NCBI RefSeq assembly: GCF_014211975.1
Contig: NZ_CP060084.1
Location: 2,542,001-2,606,000, forward strand
DNA from: Teredinibacter haidensis
Lineage (GTDB): Bacteria; Pseudomonadota; Gammaproteobacteria; Pseudomonadales; Cellvibrionaceae
Direction: 5' to 3'
DNA length: 64,000 nucleotides
The translations under genes were made by a program, and so were the position numbers. Shown here one piece after another: positions 36,503-45,033 of this stretch (its first letter is position 1; every line of letters begins with the position of its first letter). The notes below the pieces were generated by a model that was not told the DNA's origin, ran no database searches, and saw only the letters and a program-made list of their open reading frames with translations.

Positions 36503-38329
36503 ATGGTTATTTTTCAGTTAAAAAACGTCAGTAAGAATTACGGCTCTGGAAATAATATTGCTGAAGTGCTTTCCAACATCAATCTGGAAATTGAGGAAGG
36601 TGAGTTTGTCGCCATCGTCGGGTTTTCCGGTAGCGGAAAAACAACCCTGATTTCTTCCATGGCAGGACTAATGTCACCAGATTCAGGAGAAGTCTTATTT
36701 AAAGGCCAGCCCGTCACGGGCCCGAGCCCTGAACGCGGAATTGTTTTTCAAAATTATTCTCTGATGCCGTGGCTAACGGTATACGGCAATATCGAGCTAG
36801 CGGTGAATCAAGTATTTGGCGGGTGGCCACGCAAAAAACGCAGTGAACATATTCTTCACTATATCAATATGGTGGGTCTCTCCCACGCGATCGATCGACG
36901 TCCAGCAGAACTTTCCGGAGGGATGCGTCAACGCGTTGCCGTCGCTCGTGCGCTGGCAATGCAACCGGACATGCTATTGCTCGATGAACCTCTGTCTGCA
37001 TTGGATGCCCTAACCCGCTCTAAGCTACAAGACGAAATGGAAGAAATCTCGCAGAAAGAGAAGAAAACTATTCTTCTCATCACTAACGATGTGGACGAAG
37101 CGATTCTACTGGCCGACAGGGTTATTCCGCTTAACCCCGGCCCCAAAGCATCACTCGGTCCGGAATTTAAAATCAATATCCCCCGACCTCGTGATCGCAC
37201 AAAAATGAACCACAACGAGGAATTTAAAACACTGCGTAAATCCATTACCGAATACTTAATGAAGGTAGCCATGGCGGCAGGTAATACGGACGACTCCTTG
37301 TCCCTGCCGGATATTCTCCCCAATACCGCGCGATTCCCCACCAAGACATCCATTAGTCCCGTTCAAGTACCAACCAGTAAAATGGGCAGCTCGAAATCCG
37401 GACTACCGAATGCAACAGCGGTTAAAGCGGCACAAGCCCATAGTTTATTTCTCGACAGGTATGTGGAGTTTTCTAAGGTTACCAAAATTTACCCCACCCC
37501 CAAAGGACCGCTTACAGTAGTCGATGAGTTTGACCTAAAAATGAAAAAAGGAGAGTTTATTTCGCTAATTGGTCATTCTGGCTGCGGGAAATCCACCGTG
37601 CTCAGTATGATTGCAGGCCTGAATGATATCAGCGGTGGCGGTATTATTCTCGACGACAAGGAAGTCACAACCGCAGGCCCTGATCGCGGTGTAGTGTTCC
37701 AGGCGCCAAGTCTATTCCCGTGGTTGAGCGCGCGTGAAAATGTGATGCTGGGCGTTAAACGTGTTTACCCACACGGCAGTAGGAAAGATCGCAAGGAAAT
37801 TGTTGAATACTATCTTTCGCGCGTTGGACTGGCCGACGCATTGGACAAGAAAGCAGCCGAGCTTTCCAACGGGATGAAACAGCGCGTGGGTATTGCACGC
37901 GCTTTTGCCCTTTCTCCCAAGCTGCTACTCCTCGACGAACCCTTCGGCATGCTGGACTCTCTCACTCGCTGGGAATTACAGGAAGTTTTGATGGAGGTGT
38001 GGAAGCGAACACAAGTAACCGCGATTTGTGTAACCCACGATGTAGACGAAGCTATTCTATTGGCCGACCGCGTAGTCATGATGACCAACGGGCCCAATGC
38101 CAGGGTTGGTAAAATTATGGATGTGGATTTGCCGCGCCCAAGAACTCGTAAGCAGCTACTGGAACACCCAGATTACTATCGCTACCGTGAAGAGCTATTA
38201 ACGTTCCTGGAAGAGTGTGATCACCAGCACCAAGAGAAAACACCTGGAAAAGAAATTATTATCGCAGACGAAAAAAAAGCATCCAACGAAAACCTTGTGG
38301 TAGAGCAAAAAACATTGGTTTCTGCGTAG
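36503..38329 (+). CDS. Tandem-fused ATPase of nitrate-type ABC transporter
   Basis: A 608-residue protein with two complete ABC ATPase domains, replacing two separate subunits. Domain 1 (about 1-265): Walker A GFSGSGKTT with Lys46, signature LSGGMRQR, Walker B LLLDEPLSALD. Domain 2 (about 320-580): Walker A GHSGCGKST with Lys363, signature LSNGMKQR, Walker B LLLDEPFGMLD. The switch histidine is kept in domain 2 (VTHDVDEA, His512) but replaced by Asn195 in domain 1 (ITNDVDEA), so the two sites may not be equivalent. A Ser/Pro-rich linker of about 60 residues joins them. The start at 36503 has AGGAG upstream. NrtC of cyanobacteria instead fuses an ATPase with a binding-protein-like domain. Confidence 0.9.
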   Translation: MVIFQLKNVSKNYGSGNNIAEVLSNINLEIEEGEFVAIVGFSGSGKTTLISSMAGLMSPDSGEVLFKGQPVTGPSPERGIVFQNYSLMPWLTVYGNIELAVNQVFGGWPRKKRSEHILHYINMVGLSHAIDRRPAELSGGMRQRVAVARALAMQPDMLLLDEPLSALDALTRSKLQDEMEEISQKEKKTILLITNDVDEAILLADRVIPLNPGPKASLGPEFKINIPRPRDRTKMNHNEEFKTLRKSITEYLMKVAMAAGNTDDSLSLPDILPNTARFPTKTSISPVQVPTSKMGSSKSGLPNATAVKAAQAHSLFLDRYVEFSKVTKIYPTPKGPLTVVDEFDLKMKKGEFISLIGHSGCGKSTVLSMIAGLNDISGGGIILDDKEVTTAGPDRGVVFQAPSLFPWLSARENVMLGVKRVYPHGSRKDRKEIVEYYLSRVGLADALDKKAAELSNGMKQRVGIARAFALSPKLLLLDEPFGMLDSLTRWELQEVLMEVWKRTQVTAICVTHDVDEAILLADRVVMMTNGPNARVGKIMDVDLPRPRTRKQLLEHPDYYRYREELLTFLEECDHQHQEKTPGKEIIIADEKKASNENLVVEQKTLVSA

Positions 38330-38340
38330 GCGTTTCCATA

Positions 38341-38374
38341 AAAAAACCAGATCAAAAATGATCTGGTTTTTTTA
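38341..38374. terminator. Bidirectional intrinsic terminator
   Basis: A 14-base perfect stem (AAAAAACCAGATCA / TGATCTGGTTTTTT) with an AAAA loop lies between the convergent ATPase and FHA genes and has a T-run on both strands. Confidence 0.9.
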
Positions 38375-38387
38375 TCATTCCTAGCAC

Positions 38388-38747
38388 TTACAACGTTTTA
38401 TTTAGCATGTGCATAGTCTTTTCCATGCTTGCCTCTTTGTCATCCATAAATTTAAATTTATTCCAGGCAAGGCGAATAACATCGTTATGGTGAAGCCGCT
38501 GCGTCCCTTTAACTGACAAATCATTCACAAAGGAACCATTGGTGCTACCTTTGTCCTCAAGGTAAAACTCCCGGTATTCAGGAAAATGCTCATTGGGCTG
38601 ATGGAGAATAACCAGATGCGTTGAACTCACTGCAGTATCGTCAATCACAATATCGTTATCCGGGTGACGCCCCATGGAAATAGAGGATTTTTCCAGCTCA
38701 AATTTATGTACCACAACATCGTCAACCAGCTGTGCCAATATTGCCAT
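38388..38747 (-). CDS. FHA-domain phosphothreonine-binding protein
   Basis: A 119-residue cytoplasmic protein built around one FHA domain: SMGRHPDNDIVIDD, then VSSTHL and LEDKGSTNGSFVND, the conserved Gly-Arg, Ser-x-x-His and Asn of the phosphothreonine pocket. I use the ATG at 38747 because a strong GAGGTGAGGG site precedes it; a 24-codon extension would run into the upstream kinase gene. It follows the kinase gene by 31 bases, so a phosphorylated kinase or its target is the likely ligand. Confidence 0.9.
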   Translation of the reverse strand: MAILAQLVDDVVVHKFELEKSSISMGRHPDNDIVIDDTAVSSTHLVILHQPNEHFPEYREFYLEDKGSTNGSFVNDLSVKGTQRLHHNDVIRLAWNKFKFMDDKEASMEKTMHMLNKTL

Positions 38748-38778
38748 TTCCCTCACCTCGTCAATTGCGTTTGTTGCA

Positions 38779-41226
38779 TCATAAATAACCCACCTGCTTT
38801 GCTTCGTGCGCGAAATCACGTTTAATCGCTTTTTTCACTACCTGTGCCAATTCACCCGCGCTCTCATAGCGATCTTCAGCATCTTTTTGCAGACACTGAT
38901 TGGTAATGCGGGAAGCACTGATAGGTAGCTCTTTACGCAGTGTACGCACGCCCTTGTGCTTTCCGTGAATAATTTCATACGTTAGGCTGGCAAGGTTGTC
39001 ACCAACAAAGGGTAGCTTACCGGTTAATAGCTGATAGAAGGTCACCCCCAGGCTGAAGACATCGGCAGCGTGATTAACCCGCTTACCTTTCAGCTGCTCT
39101 GGCGACATATAAAGCGGACTACCCAAAATTTCACCGGTACTGGTTTTAGAATCGTCCACTAGGCGGGCAATACCGAAATCCGTGACTTTGACCTGGTATG
39201 GTGATGGGCAATACATAATATTTCCGGGCTTGATATCCCGGTGAACAATATTACTGCCATGGGCGTACTCCAGCGCCGCAGCCACATCCGCCATAATGCG
39301 ATAGACCTCGAAAATCGGTAGCAGATTATTCTCGTTCACAAAGGCGCTCAGTGGCTTACCTTCCACATAATCCATAGCAATAAAGGCGAGATCGACCTCT
39401 TCACCAACATCGTACACCGAGACAATATGAGGGTGATTCAACCGCCCCGCCGCCTCGGCCTCACGGAAAAAGCGCGTTTTGATATTCTCCTGCTGATCTG
39501 GCTGAAACTGACTGTAGGTCAGCGTTTTAATGGCGACTTTGCGGGCGATTTTTGGATCAAAACCCAGGTAAACCGTACCCATCGCCCCTCGTCCCAATTC
39601 GCGTTGAATTTGATAGCGCCCCAGCACAGGGCGATCAATGTCCTGCTGATCTATAACGACCGTCGCCGCCACATCAGAGGAAGCTTTCCCGCTCCTGTAG
39701 GTGGGAGCTCCCAGGACAGCCTCCAGCGCTTTGATTTTTTGTTCGGTATCCCGGAATTTTCGGCTCCGTATGACCAGCCCCTGAAAGACATCAATAGCCA
39801 ATTGGTACTGTCGTTTGGACGCATAAGCATTGCCAAGATCGTAGTAGCTCCGCAGAACTGACGGGCTGGACGAACAATCTTCCAGAGCTTTAACCGCTTC
39901 TTTTAAATCTCCACGCTCGAGTAATGTTTTCGCCAACACCACACCACTCTCGTCAACCCGCGACTGCAGTTGTTTCCAGCGCTGCCGTTTGATAACCCAA
40001 ATACGTATACACAAAAAACCGAGCAGTAGCCAAACCCCCTGCGCGGCCATTGGCAACCAAGCCCCTCGGGTCACAACCATCAGCAGCTGCGCAGCCAGCA
40101 TCAGCACCAACAACAAGGCAACAGACAGCAGCCCCGATGACGCCGACATTCGAGCCATAACCAGCACAAGCATTAAGGTGACCAGCAGCGTTACTCCCGC
40201 GCTCACCACAACCTGCCACCAAGGAAGATAGGCTGTATTGCCGTTAAGCAAGCTATAAATAGCTGTCGCGGTATTGTGTGCTTCCAGCGAGGATTTCGCC
40301 GCGATCAGAACATAGTCAGGAAAGGCTCCTCGCGCCAAACCTTCTTTCAGCGACATACTATTAAGCAGCGGTGCTAGCCTTTCGCTTGCGGAGTTATAAG
40401 TCAGGAAAGCGCCCTGTGGAGACGTTCGGAATCGACTATCCCCAATAGTGAGCCCCTGATCGGCCCGCCAATACAGGTGCTTAGTCTCAGAACGACCATT
40501 CGCGGCCAGCAGATAGTAAGAGAGGAAGTCTCCATACAAGACGCTGTTACCACCCGGCATCACCAAATAACGTTGGTTACCATTAACAGGAAAAAGTGGG
40601 TAATGCTCCAGACTGGAACGCGGCAAACTTGACTCTCGCCCGTTCAGGTTAACGTCATTTTGGGGCCACAACCAGTTCCGGACAAAACCGGGAACCGGAT
40701 TAAGAATACCTGGTTGCTCTGCCAACGGCCTCTGACCCGCCTGCACCCCTCCACTAGTTGCGACAACCACACGGTCACTGGTAAGAGTGTCCATCAGTAA
40801 TTGCTTGCGATCAACCAGCTCTTCAGCCTGCTCAATCAATGCTGAATTGGTGCTACTGACCGCAATCTGCTGCAATAAGCCATCTGCCTCCCCGTCTCCC
40901 AGGTCGATAGTACCCGGTAGAAGCAGGCCGACAGTGGCACTCGAACTATGGAGAATATTGGAGAGTAAAGCTCCCAGTTTTCCGGCGCTATTGATATCGT
41001 GCTGCCATTGGAGAAGCTCCGCATCAGGAACTAATACGAGGCCGATATGACTACCGCCTTTGGGTGCGTCCACCAGATAACTACTCAAGCCAAAAAGCAG
41101 CTGATCGACACATTGAAACCATCGAGAACTTTGTGCGGGAAACAGGGACAAACTCAAACCAATAACAAGCACCCACATGCGTAGGTTAACGTTGGCGATT
41201 TTACTTAGTAGTTTTTGAGCCAACAT
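38779..41226 (-). CDS. CHASE2-domain transmembrane Ser/Thr protein kinase
   Basis: An 815-residue eukaryotic-type kinase. A first membrane segment (about residues 14-32) and a CHASE2 sensor (about 45-325, facing the periplasm) are followed by three helices (about 337-420), a TPR-like region (about 440-505) and the kinase domain (about 538-795). The kinase has the glycine loop GRGAMGTVY, the VAIK lysine, catalytic HRDIKPGN and DFG, plus APE-equivalent MSPEQ, so it looks active. The activation segment holds several Ser/Thr. It lies in a five-gene minus-strand cluster between two FHA genes. CHASE2 ligands are mostly unknown. Confidence 0.92.
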   Translation of the reverse strand: MLAQKLLSKIANVNLRMWVLVIGLSLSLFPAQSSRWFQCVDQLLFGLSSYLVDAPKGGSHIGLVLVPDAELLQWQHDINSAGKLGALLSNILHSSSATVGLLLPGTIDLGDGEADGLLQQIAVSSTNSALIEQAEELVDRKQLLMDTLTSDRVVVATSGGVQAGQRPLAEQPGILNPVPGFVRNWLWPQNDVNLNGRESSLPRSSLEHYPLFPVNGNQRYLVMPGGNSVLYGDFLSYYLLAANGRSETKHLYWRADQGLTIGDSRFRTSPQGAFLTYNSASERLAPLLNSMSLKEGLARGAFPDYVLIAAKSSLEAHNTATAIYSLLNGNTAYLPWWQVVVSAGVTLLVTLMLVLVMARMSASSGLLSVALLLVLMLAAQLLMVVTRGAWLPMAAQGVWLLLGFLCIRIWVIKRQRWKQLQSRVDESGVVLAKTLLERGDLKEAVKALEDCSSSPSVLRSYYDLGNAYASKRQYQLAIDVFQGLVIRSRKFRDTEQKIKALEAVLGAPTYRSGKASSDVAATVVIDQQDIDRPVLGRYQIQRELGRGAMGTVYLGFDPKIARKVAIKTLTYSQFQPDQQENIKTRFFREAEAAGRLNHPHIVSVYDVGEEVDLAFIAMDYVEGKPLSAFVNENNLLPIFEVYRIMADVAAALEYAHGSNIVHRDIKPGNIMYCPSPYQVKVTDFGIARLVDDSKTSTGEILGSPLYMSPEQLKGKRVNHAADVFSLGVTFYQLLTGKLPFVGDNLASLTYEIIHGKHKGVRTLRKELPISASRITNQCLQKDAEDRYESAGELAQVVKKAIKRDFAHEAKQVGYL

Positions 41227-41272
41227 GCGTATTGAATCTAGTTATCCTTGAGATGAACAAGTAAGCGAATAC

Positions 41273-41626
41273 TCACTCTGTATAATAAACACCGGGTATC
41301 CAGCTTTTCTTTATTTTAAGCGTCCGAGCTAGCTCATCAGGCAGGTTTTCGTGAAATTCAAACTCGTGTGTACCTAGAGCCAATACTGTTCCCGGCTCAA
41401 GCGGAAGTTTACTGACACGCTCTCCGTTGCAGGAAACCCCATTGGTACTATCCAGGTCAATGACCGTCCACTGCCCATTCACTAAATCGATTTTTGCGTG
41501 CTGCGCACTGACTGTAGGGTCATCCACACGAATAGGGCAGTCAACACCGCGTCCCAGCAGACAGGGTTCAGTCAGCTCGTAAACCGAAATCGTATTGCCA
41601 TTCACCAAATGCCGTAAAAAGGCCAT
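41273..41626 (-). CDS. FHA-domain protein
   Basis: A 117-residue protein consisting mainly of one FHA domain: CLLGRGVDCPIRVDDPTVSAQHAKI and IDLDSTNGVSCNG retain the Gly-Arg, Ser-x-x-His and Asn-Gly positions. A hydrophobic end (KSWIPGVYYTE) follows. It precedes the kinase gene by 46 bases and follows the STAS gene by about 160 bases, so it is probably expressed with the kinase. It differs from the other FHA protein in sequence, which suggests different phosphopeptide partners. Confidence 0.88.
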   Translation of the reverse strand: MAFLRHLVNGNTISVYELTEPCLLGRGVDCPIRVDDPTVSAQHAKIDLVNGQWTVIDLDSTNGVSCNGERVSKLPLEPGTVLALGTHEFEFHENLPDELARTLKIKKSWIPGVYYTE

Positions 41627-41787
41627 AAGTCGCTCCTCTAAAACAGCGAGTTAGACTAGCAGGTACACTTTCGAATTGGTATTGGAGGATTCGAGAACGG
41701 GGTCGCGATTAGCGAATTTAGGTGACAAAAGCGACCACCACAAGGAAACTGAAAAAACAATCGATTTATGGTATCTTATAGTGATAA

Positions 41788-42294
41788 TCAATATTTTGTG
41801 GTATTTTCCAAGGTCGTCACAAGCTCACGAAAGGTATCGTGGTTTGTCTCATTCAGATCCATTAACAATCGGTGTGCCTCCAATACTCTATCTTGCACTT
41901 TGTTCTCATCGTCAATTTTTTCACCCAGTTTTACACCTCGCACAGTAAAACGCTCGCCCGTAATATCGGCAGCGTGCTCCACGATGTGAAAAATGTCCTC
42001 GAAGCCCATCGACGCTAATAGTCGCGTAATACTGGGGTTACTGGATACCACCGTTGGGTCTTTATACTCCTGAGCCCTGCCCTTAATGGATATTTTTGCC
42101 ATCAAACCCAAGGTCGTGCTGTCAATGGCCTGGGCCTCAGACAAATCAAAAACAACCGAGCAAAAGTTCGGAGAATCGAACATTTCCTCAATAAATTCAT
42201 CAAACGACAGGCAGAGTGTCAACCGAACATCGCCTTCCATCTTGATAACGTAAACACCGTTATGTTCTGCTACTTTAATTTCTCCAGAACTCAT
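41788..42294 (-). CDS. STAS-domain anti-anti-sigma-factor-like protein
   Basis: A 168-residue protein with an N-terminal STAS domain (about 5-110). The switch serine is present at Ser59 in AIDSTTLG, the position phosphorylated in SpoIIAA/RsbV, and a C-terminal extension (about 110-168) is helical and acidic. It follows the response-regulator/phosphatase gene by 34 bases, the pairing seen in HsbR-HsbA of Pseudomonas. No anti-sigma kinase with a HATPase domain is in the cluster, so the kinase that phosphorylates it must be elsewhere or be the Ser/Thr kinase nearby (inference). Confidence 0.9.
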   Translation of the reverse strand: MSSGEIKVAEHNGVYVIKMEGDVRLTLCLSFDEFIEEMFDSPNFCSVVFDLSEAQAIDSTTLGLMAKISIKGRAQEYKDPTVVSSNPSITRLLASMGFEDIFHIVEHAADITGERFTVRGVKLGEKIDDENKVQDRVLEAHRLLMDLNETNHDTFRELVTTLENTTKY

Positions 42295-42328
42295 GTTTCT
42301 CTCTCTAACGACCTATCGCTCTTCTCTA

Positions 42329-43546
42329 CTACAGGATAGAGCCTCTAATTTCCAATATAGCAATATCATCGGGTACTGCTTCAAGATTATCGAGATCCAA
42401 TACTCGACATAAGGGCTCGATGACGGATGAAACAGACGTCGATGCCAGCATTACCTGCTGCTCGCCGAGCTTATCCAACAAGTAACTTTCCTTCTCGATT
42501 AACTGAGACGGCGGCAGTACTTCCAGTATCCCGTCAGAAAAAATTACCAGGCTGAAATCCCGGGGCAACTGTACGCTATTCACCTCCCATTCTCCATCAG
42601 GAAAAATCCCTATTGGCTTGCCTTTTCCCATCAGATATTCAGCTCGGGATCCAGCCATAAGAACAGGTAGCGGCAGGTGGCCGGCAACCACGTAGCGCAT
42701 CTCCAGGGTTTCGGTATCGATAATGCCGAGAAAGGCAGTAAGGTGGCAGCCCACTTTAGAGTTGAGAATCTCCTTATTGACCAGTTTCATCAATGTTCCC
42801 GCATCTCGCCGGAAAGATTCTTCTGACTGAAAAATACGGTGTTCTTTAAATACCCTGTTAACCAGCTGCTTTAGCCACACGGTTACAAACGCCGGCGCCG
42901 CACCATGGCCGGACACATCCGTTAAATAAAATGGCAGATAGCGCCCGGCGATCAGACCGTAATCGATAAAATCGCCACTGAGATATAGGGAAGGTAAAAC
43001 CTGGTAGCTAACACTAATCGAACCGTACTGCCTTGGCGTTTTCGGCATTAACTTGCTTTGCACCTGCCGCCCGGCTTTCTGATCGTGCTCCAGCAGGCGT
43101 ACATACTCCTTTAACTCCAGGTTTGCCTGCTCCAACTGCTCGCGGTAAGATTGGTTTTCGGCCAGTAAATCGTTACGCTCTAAAGCCCGCTTGATGGAGT
43201 GAACCAACACTTCCATATCCACCAGTGGTTTTACAAGATAATCTGCTGCACCGTGGCGCAATGCCTCAACCACATCTCCCACAACACCCATACCGGAAAC
43301 CACAATCACCGGAATCCCCGAATACAAATGGCCAACCTCTTTAAGCACACTTAAGCCGTCGGCCTCCGGCATGCAGAGATCAGTAATGATAAGATCAGGA
43401 GTATGGGCCTTTAGCCAGGCCATTCCAGCCGCAGCACAAGCAACGTGATGCACACTAAAACCAGAATCTTCAAGATAAGCAACAATGCTCTCGCGGACGA
43501 TAGTGTCATCATCAATTACCAGCAATTGCCGATCTGATTCTGTCAT
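42329..43546 (-). CDS. Response regulator fused to PP2C-type (SpoIIE) phosphatase
   Basis: A 405-residue two-domain regulator. The receiver domain (1-120) has Asp12-14, phosphoacceptor Asp56 and Lys106. A coiled coil (about 122-160) leads to a PP2C/SpoIIE phosphatase domain (about 170-405). Its metal motifs GDFID, DVSGHG, FSDGILE and DDIAIL are intact. It therefore likely dephosphorylates the STAS protein when phosphorylated by a histidine kinase. Pseudomonas HsbR has an added HATPase domain, missing here. It is divergent from the PilZ gene and is the first gene of the cluster. Confidence 0.93.
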   Translation of the reverse strand: MTESDRQLLVIDDDTIVRESIVAYLEDSGFSVHHVACAAAGMAWLKAHTPDLIITDLCMPEADGLSVLKEVGHLYSGIPVIVVSGMGVVGDVVEALRHGAADYLVKPLVDMEVLVHSIKRALERNDLLAENQSYREQLEQANLELKEYVRLLEHDQKAGRQVQSKLMPKTPRQYGSISVSYQVLPSLYLSGDFIDYGLIAGRYLPFYLTDVSGHGAAPAFVTVWLKQLVNRVFKEHRIFQSEESFRRDAGTLMKLVNKEILNSKVGCHLTAFLGIIDTETLEMRYVVAGHLPLPVLMAGSRAEYLMGKGKPIGIFPDGEWEVNSVQLPRDFSLVIFSDGILEVLPPSQLIEKESYLLDKLGEQQVMLASTSVSSVIEPLCRVLDLDNLEAVPDDIAILEIRGSIL

Positions 43547-43752
43547 CTATTACCTACGAATTTATTCGGAGTTGTATAAGGGGGAGAAAGATATTAACAC
43601 TACTCCCAAATTTTGGAACGCACAAGCTACCAAAATGGTGGATTTTGCGCTAACGTTGCATATATGTTGAGCACCTAGGTCAACATATAACCACAGCCGA
43701 GTGAATACGGTACCACCTTCGATAATCAACCATTACATGAAGGAAAAACAAA

Positions 43753-44073
43753 ATGAATCTTGCTAACAGAGACTACCAGGAAAAACGCAACTTCATTCGC
43801 ATGAAAGTTGAGACACCCGTCACCATCGACCTAATCAATAGCGACGAACACTACGAAGGCCTGTGCGTGGATTTGAGTGGTGGAGGCATGCTGATAGAAG
43901 CCCCCTCAGCGATGCCGGTAGGAACACGGGCAAAGGTTTCAATTAAATCCAGCCATGGCCACAGCCCGATGCTACAAGCACGCGTTGTTGTTAGCCGTGT
44001 AGAGGCCCAGCCCGATACAACCGAACGTCCATGTCTGCTCGGAATGGAAATTGAGGAGGTGATCTCTAGCTAG
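43753..44073 (+). CDS. PilZ-domain c-di-GMP-binding protein
   Basis: A 106-residue single PilZ domain with both c-di-GMP-binding motifs: R12-N-F-I-R16 and D40-L-S-G-G-G45. No other domain or membrane segment is present, so it is probably an adaptor. An AAGGAAAAACAAA ribosome-binding region precedes the ATG. It is divergent from the response-regulator/phosphatase gene and is followed by a terminator. Confidence 0.92.
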   Translation: MNLANRDYQEKRNFIRMKVETPVTIDLINSDEHYEGLCVDLSGGGMLIEAPSAMPVGTRAKVSIKSSHGHSPMLQARVVVSRVEAQPDTTERPCLLGMEIEEVISS

Positions 44074-44199
44074 TACCGCAAAATACAACATCGCGAACGC
44101 CTTTACCGCATTCGCGCCTGTCGTTTTTTCACAAAGCTTGGACTAGCAAATTGGTCTGAGAGTAAGGATGTTCCCTCCGCACAAACCATTATCAGAGTA

Positions 44200-44219
44200 C
44201 CCACTCTGTGGGCTTTTTT
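44200..44219 (+). terminator. Likely intrinsic terminator after the PilZ gene
   Basis: CCCAC-TCT-GTGGG followed by CTTTTTT; it lies 127 bases beyond the PilZ stop codon and between convergent genes. Confidence 0.6.
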
Positions 44220-44247
44220 CCCTCCAAATTTTGCAACTTAATGGGGT

Positions 44248-45018
44248 TTAAAAATCAAACCCTTCATCTGAATCTTCTTCAAAGCCCCCGCCAAAATCGT
44301 CGTCAACCTTGCCATCGTTAACAAGGTAATCTCGCCGCTGTAGATAAGCGTCTCGATAAAACACATATAAATCTCCAGATGCTAGCTCTTCTAGATCCAA
44401 CAGCCGCGAACGCATATGGATAATGTTAGCCGCCGTCAGTGAGTAGCGTACCGTTTTTGATTTATGGTAGGAAGCTGGGTTCAGTACCCAGTCTGCAGGC
44501 AGGCCTGCCGTTGAAGTGATCGTATTTGGCCCAAGCAACGGCACGACCAGATAGGGCCCTTTTGGAACACCCCACGCTCCCAGAGTTTGCCCAAAATCTT
44601 CTCCTTCAGATTCAGGCAGCCCAGCCTTCTTAGCTACATCAAAAATTCCCGCGATACCCACGGTGGAATTAATTAAAAACCTCCCTGTGTCGTTGCCCGC
44701 CTGTTTCCATTTCCATTGCAAAACATCGTTCACCACATTCCGAATTTCGCTTAAATTGGAGAAAAAATTTCCAACACCTTTTTCAACAGGATCCGGCGTT
44801 ATTTTAGTATAACCAACGGCGGCCGGGCGCAAGGCCCAGCGATCCAGCTTCATATTAAAGCTGAACATGGCTCGATTAAATCCCTCATAGGGATCTGCGG
44901 TATTTTCCTCCACAATAATCGGTGAGGTCTCGCCCGAATTTCCCTGAGGATTACTCGCACAACCTGAAAGAGCCGCGACAAGTAACATTAATATCCCTAT
45001 CAGTTTGTACAAATTCAT
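44248..45018 (-). CDS. mlaA: Outer-membrane lipid asymmetry lipoprotein MlaA (VacJ)
   Basis: A 256-residue lipoprotein with lipobox LSGC (Cys20), matching MlaA: DPYEGFNRAMFSFNMKLDRW near residue 43, FFSNLSEIRNVVNDVLQ, GRFLINSTVGIAGIFD, and PFGQTLG-like DFGQTLGAWGVPKGPY. MlaA removes misplaced phospholipids from the outer membrane outer leaflet and passes them to MlaC. The C-terminus is acidic (DDDFGGGFEEDSDEGF), longer than in E. coli. It follows hrpA by 15 bases, an unusual neighbour; other mla genes are not nearby. Confidence 0.94.
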   Translation of the reverse strand: MNLYKLIGILMLLVAALSGCASNPQGNSGETSPIIVEENTADPYEGFNRAMFSFNMKLDRWALRPAAVGYTKITPDPVEKGVGNFFSNLSEIRNVVNDVLQWKWKQAGNDTGRFLINSTVGIAGIFDVAKKAGLPESEGEDFGQTLGAWGVPKGPYLVVPLLGPNTITSTAGLPADWVLNPASYHKSKTVRYSLTAANIIHMRSRLLDLEELASGDLYVFYRDAYLQRRDYLVNDGKVDDDFGGGFEEDSDEGFDF

Positions 45019-45033
45019 AGCATCGTATCCCTT

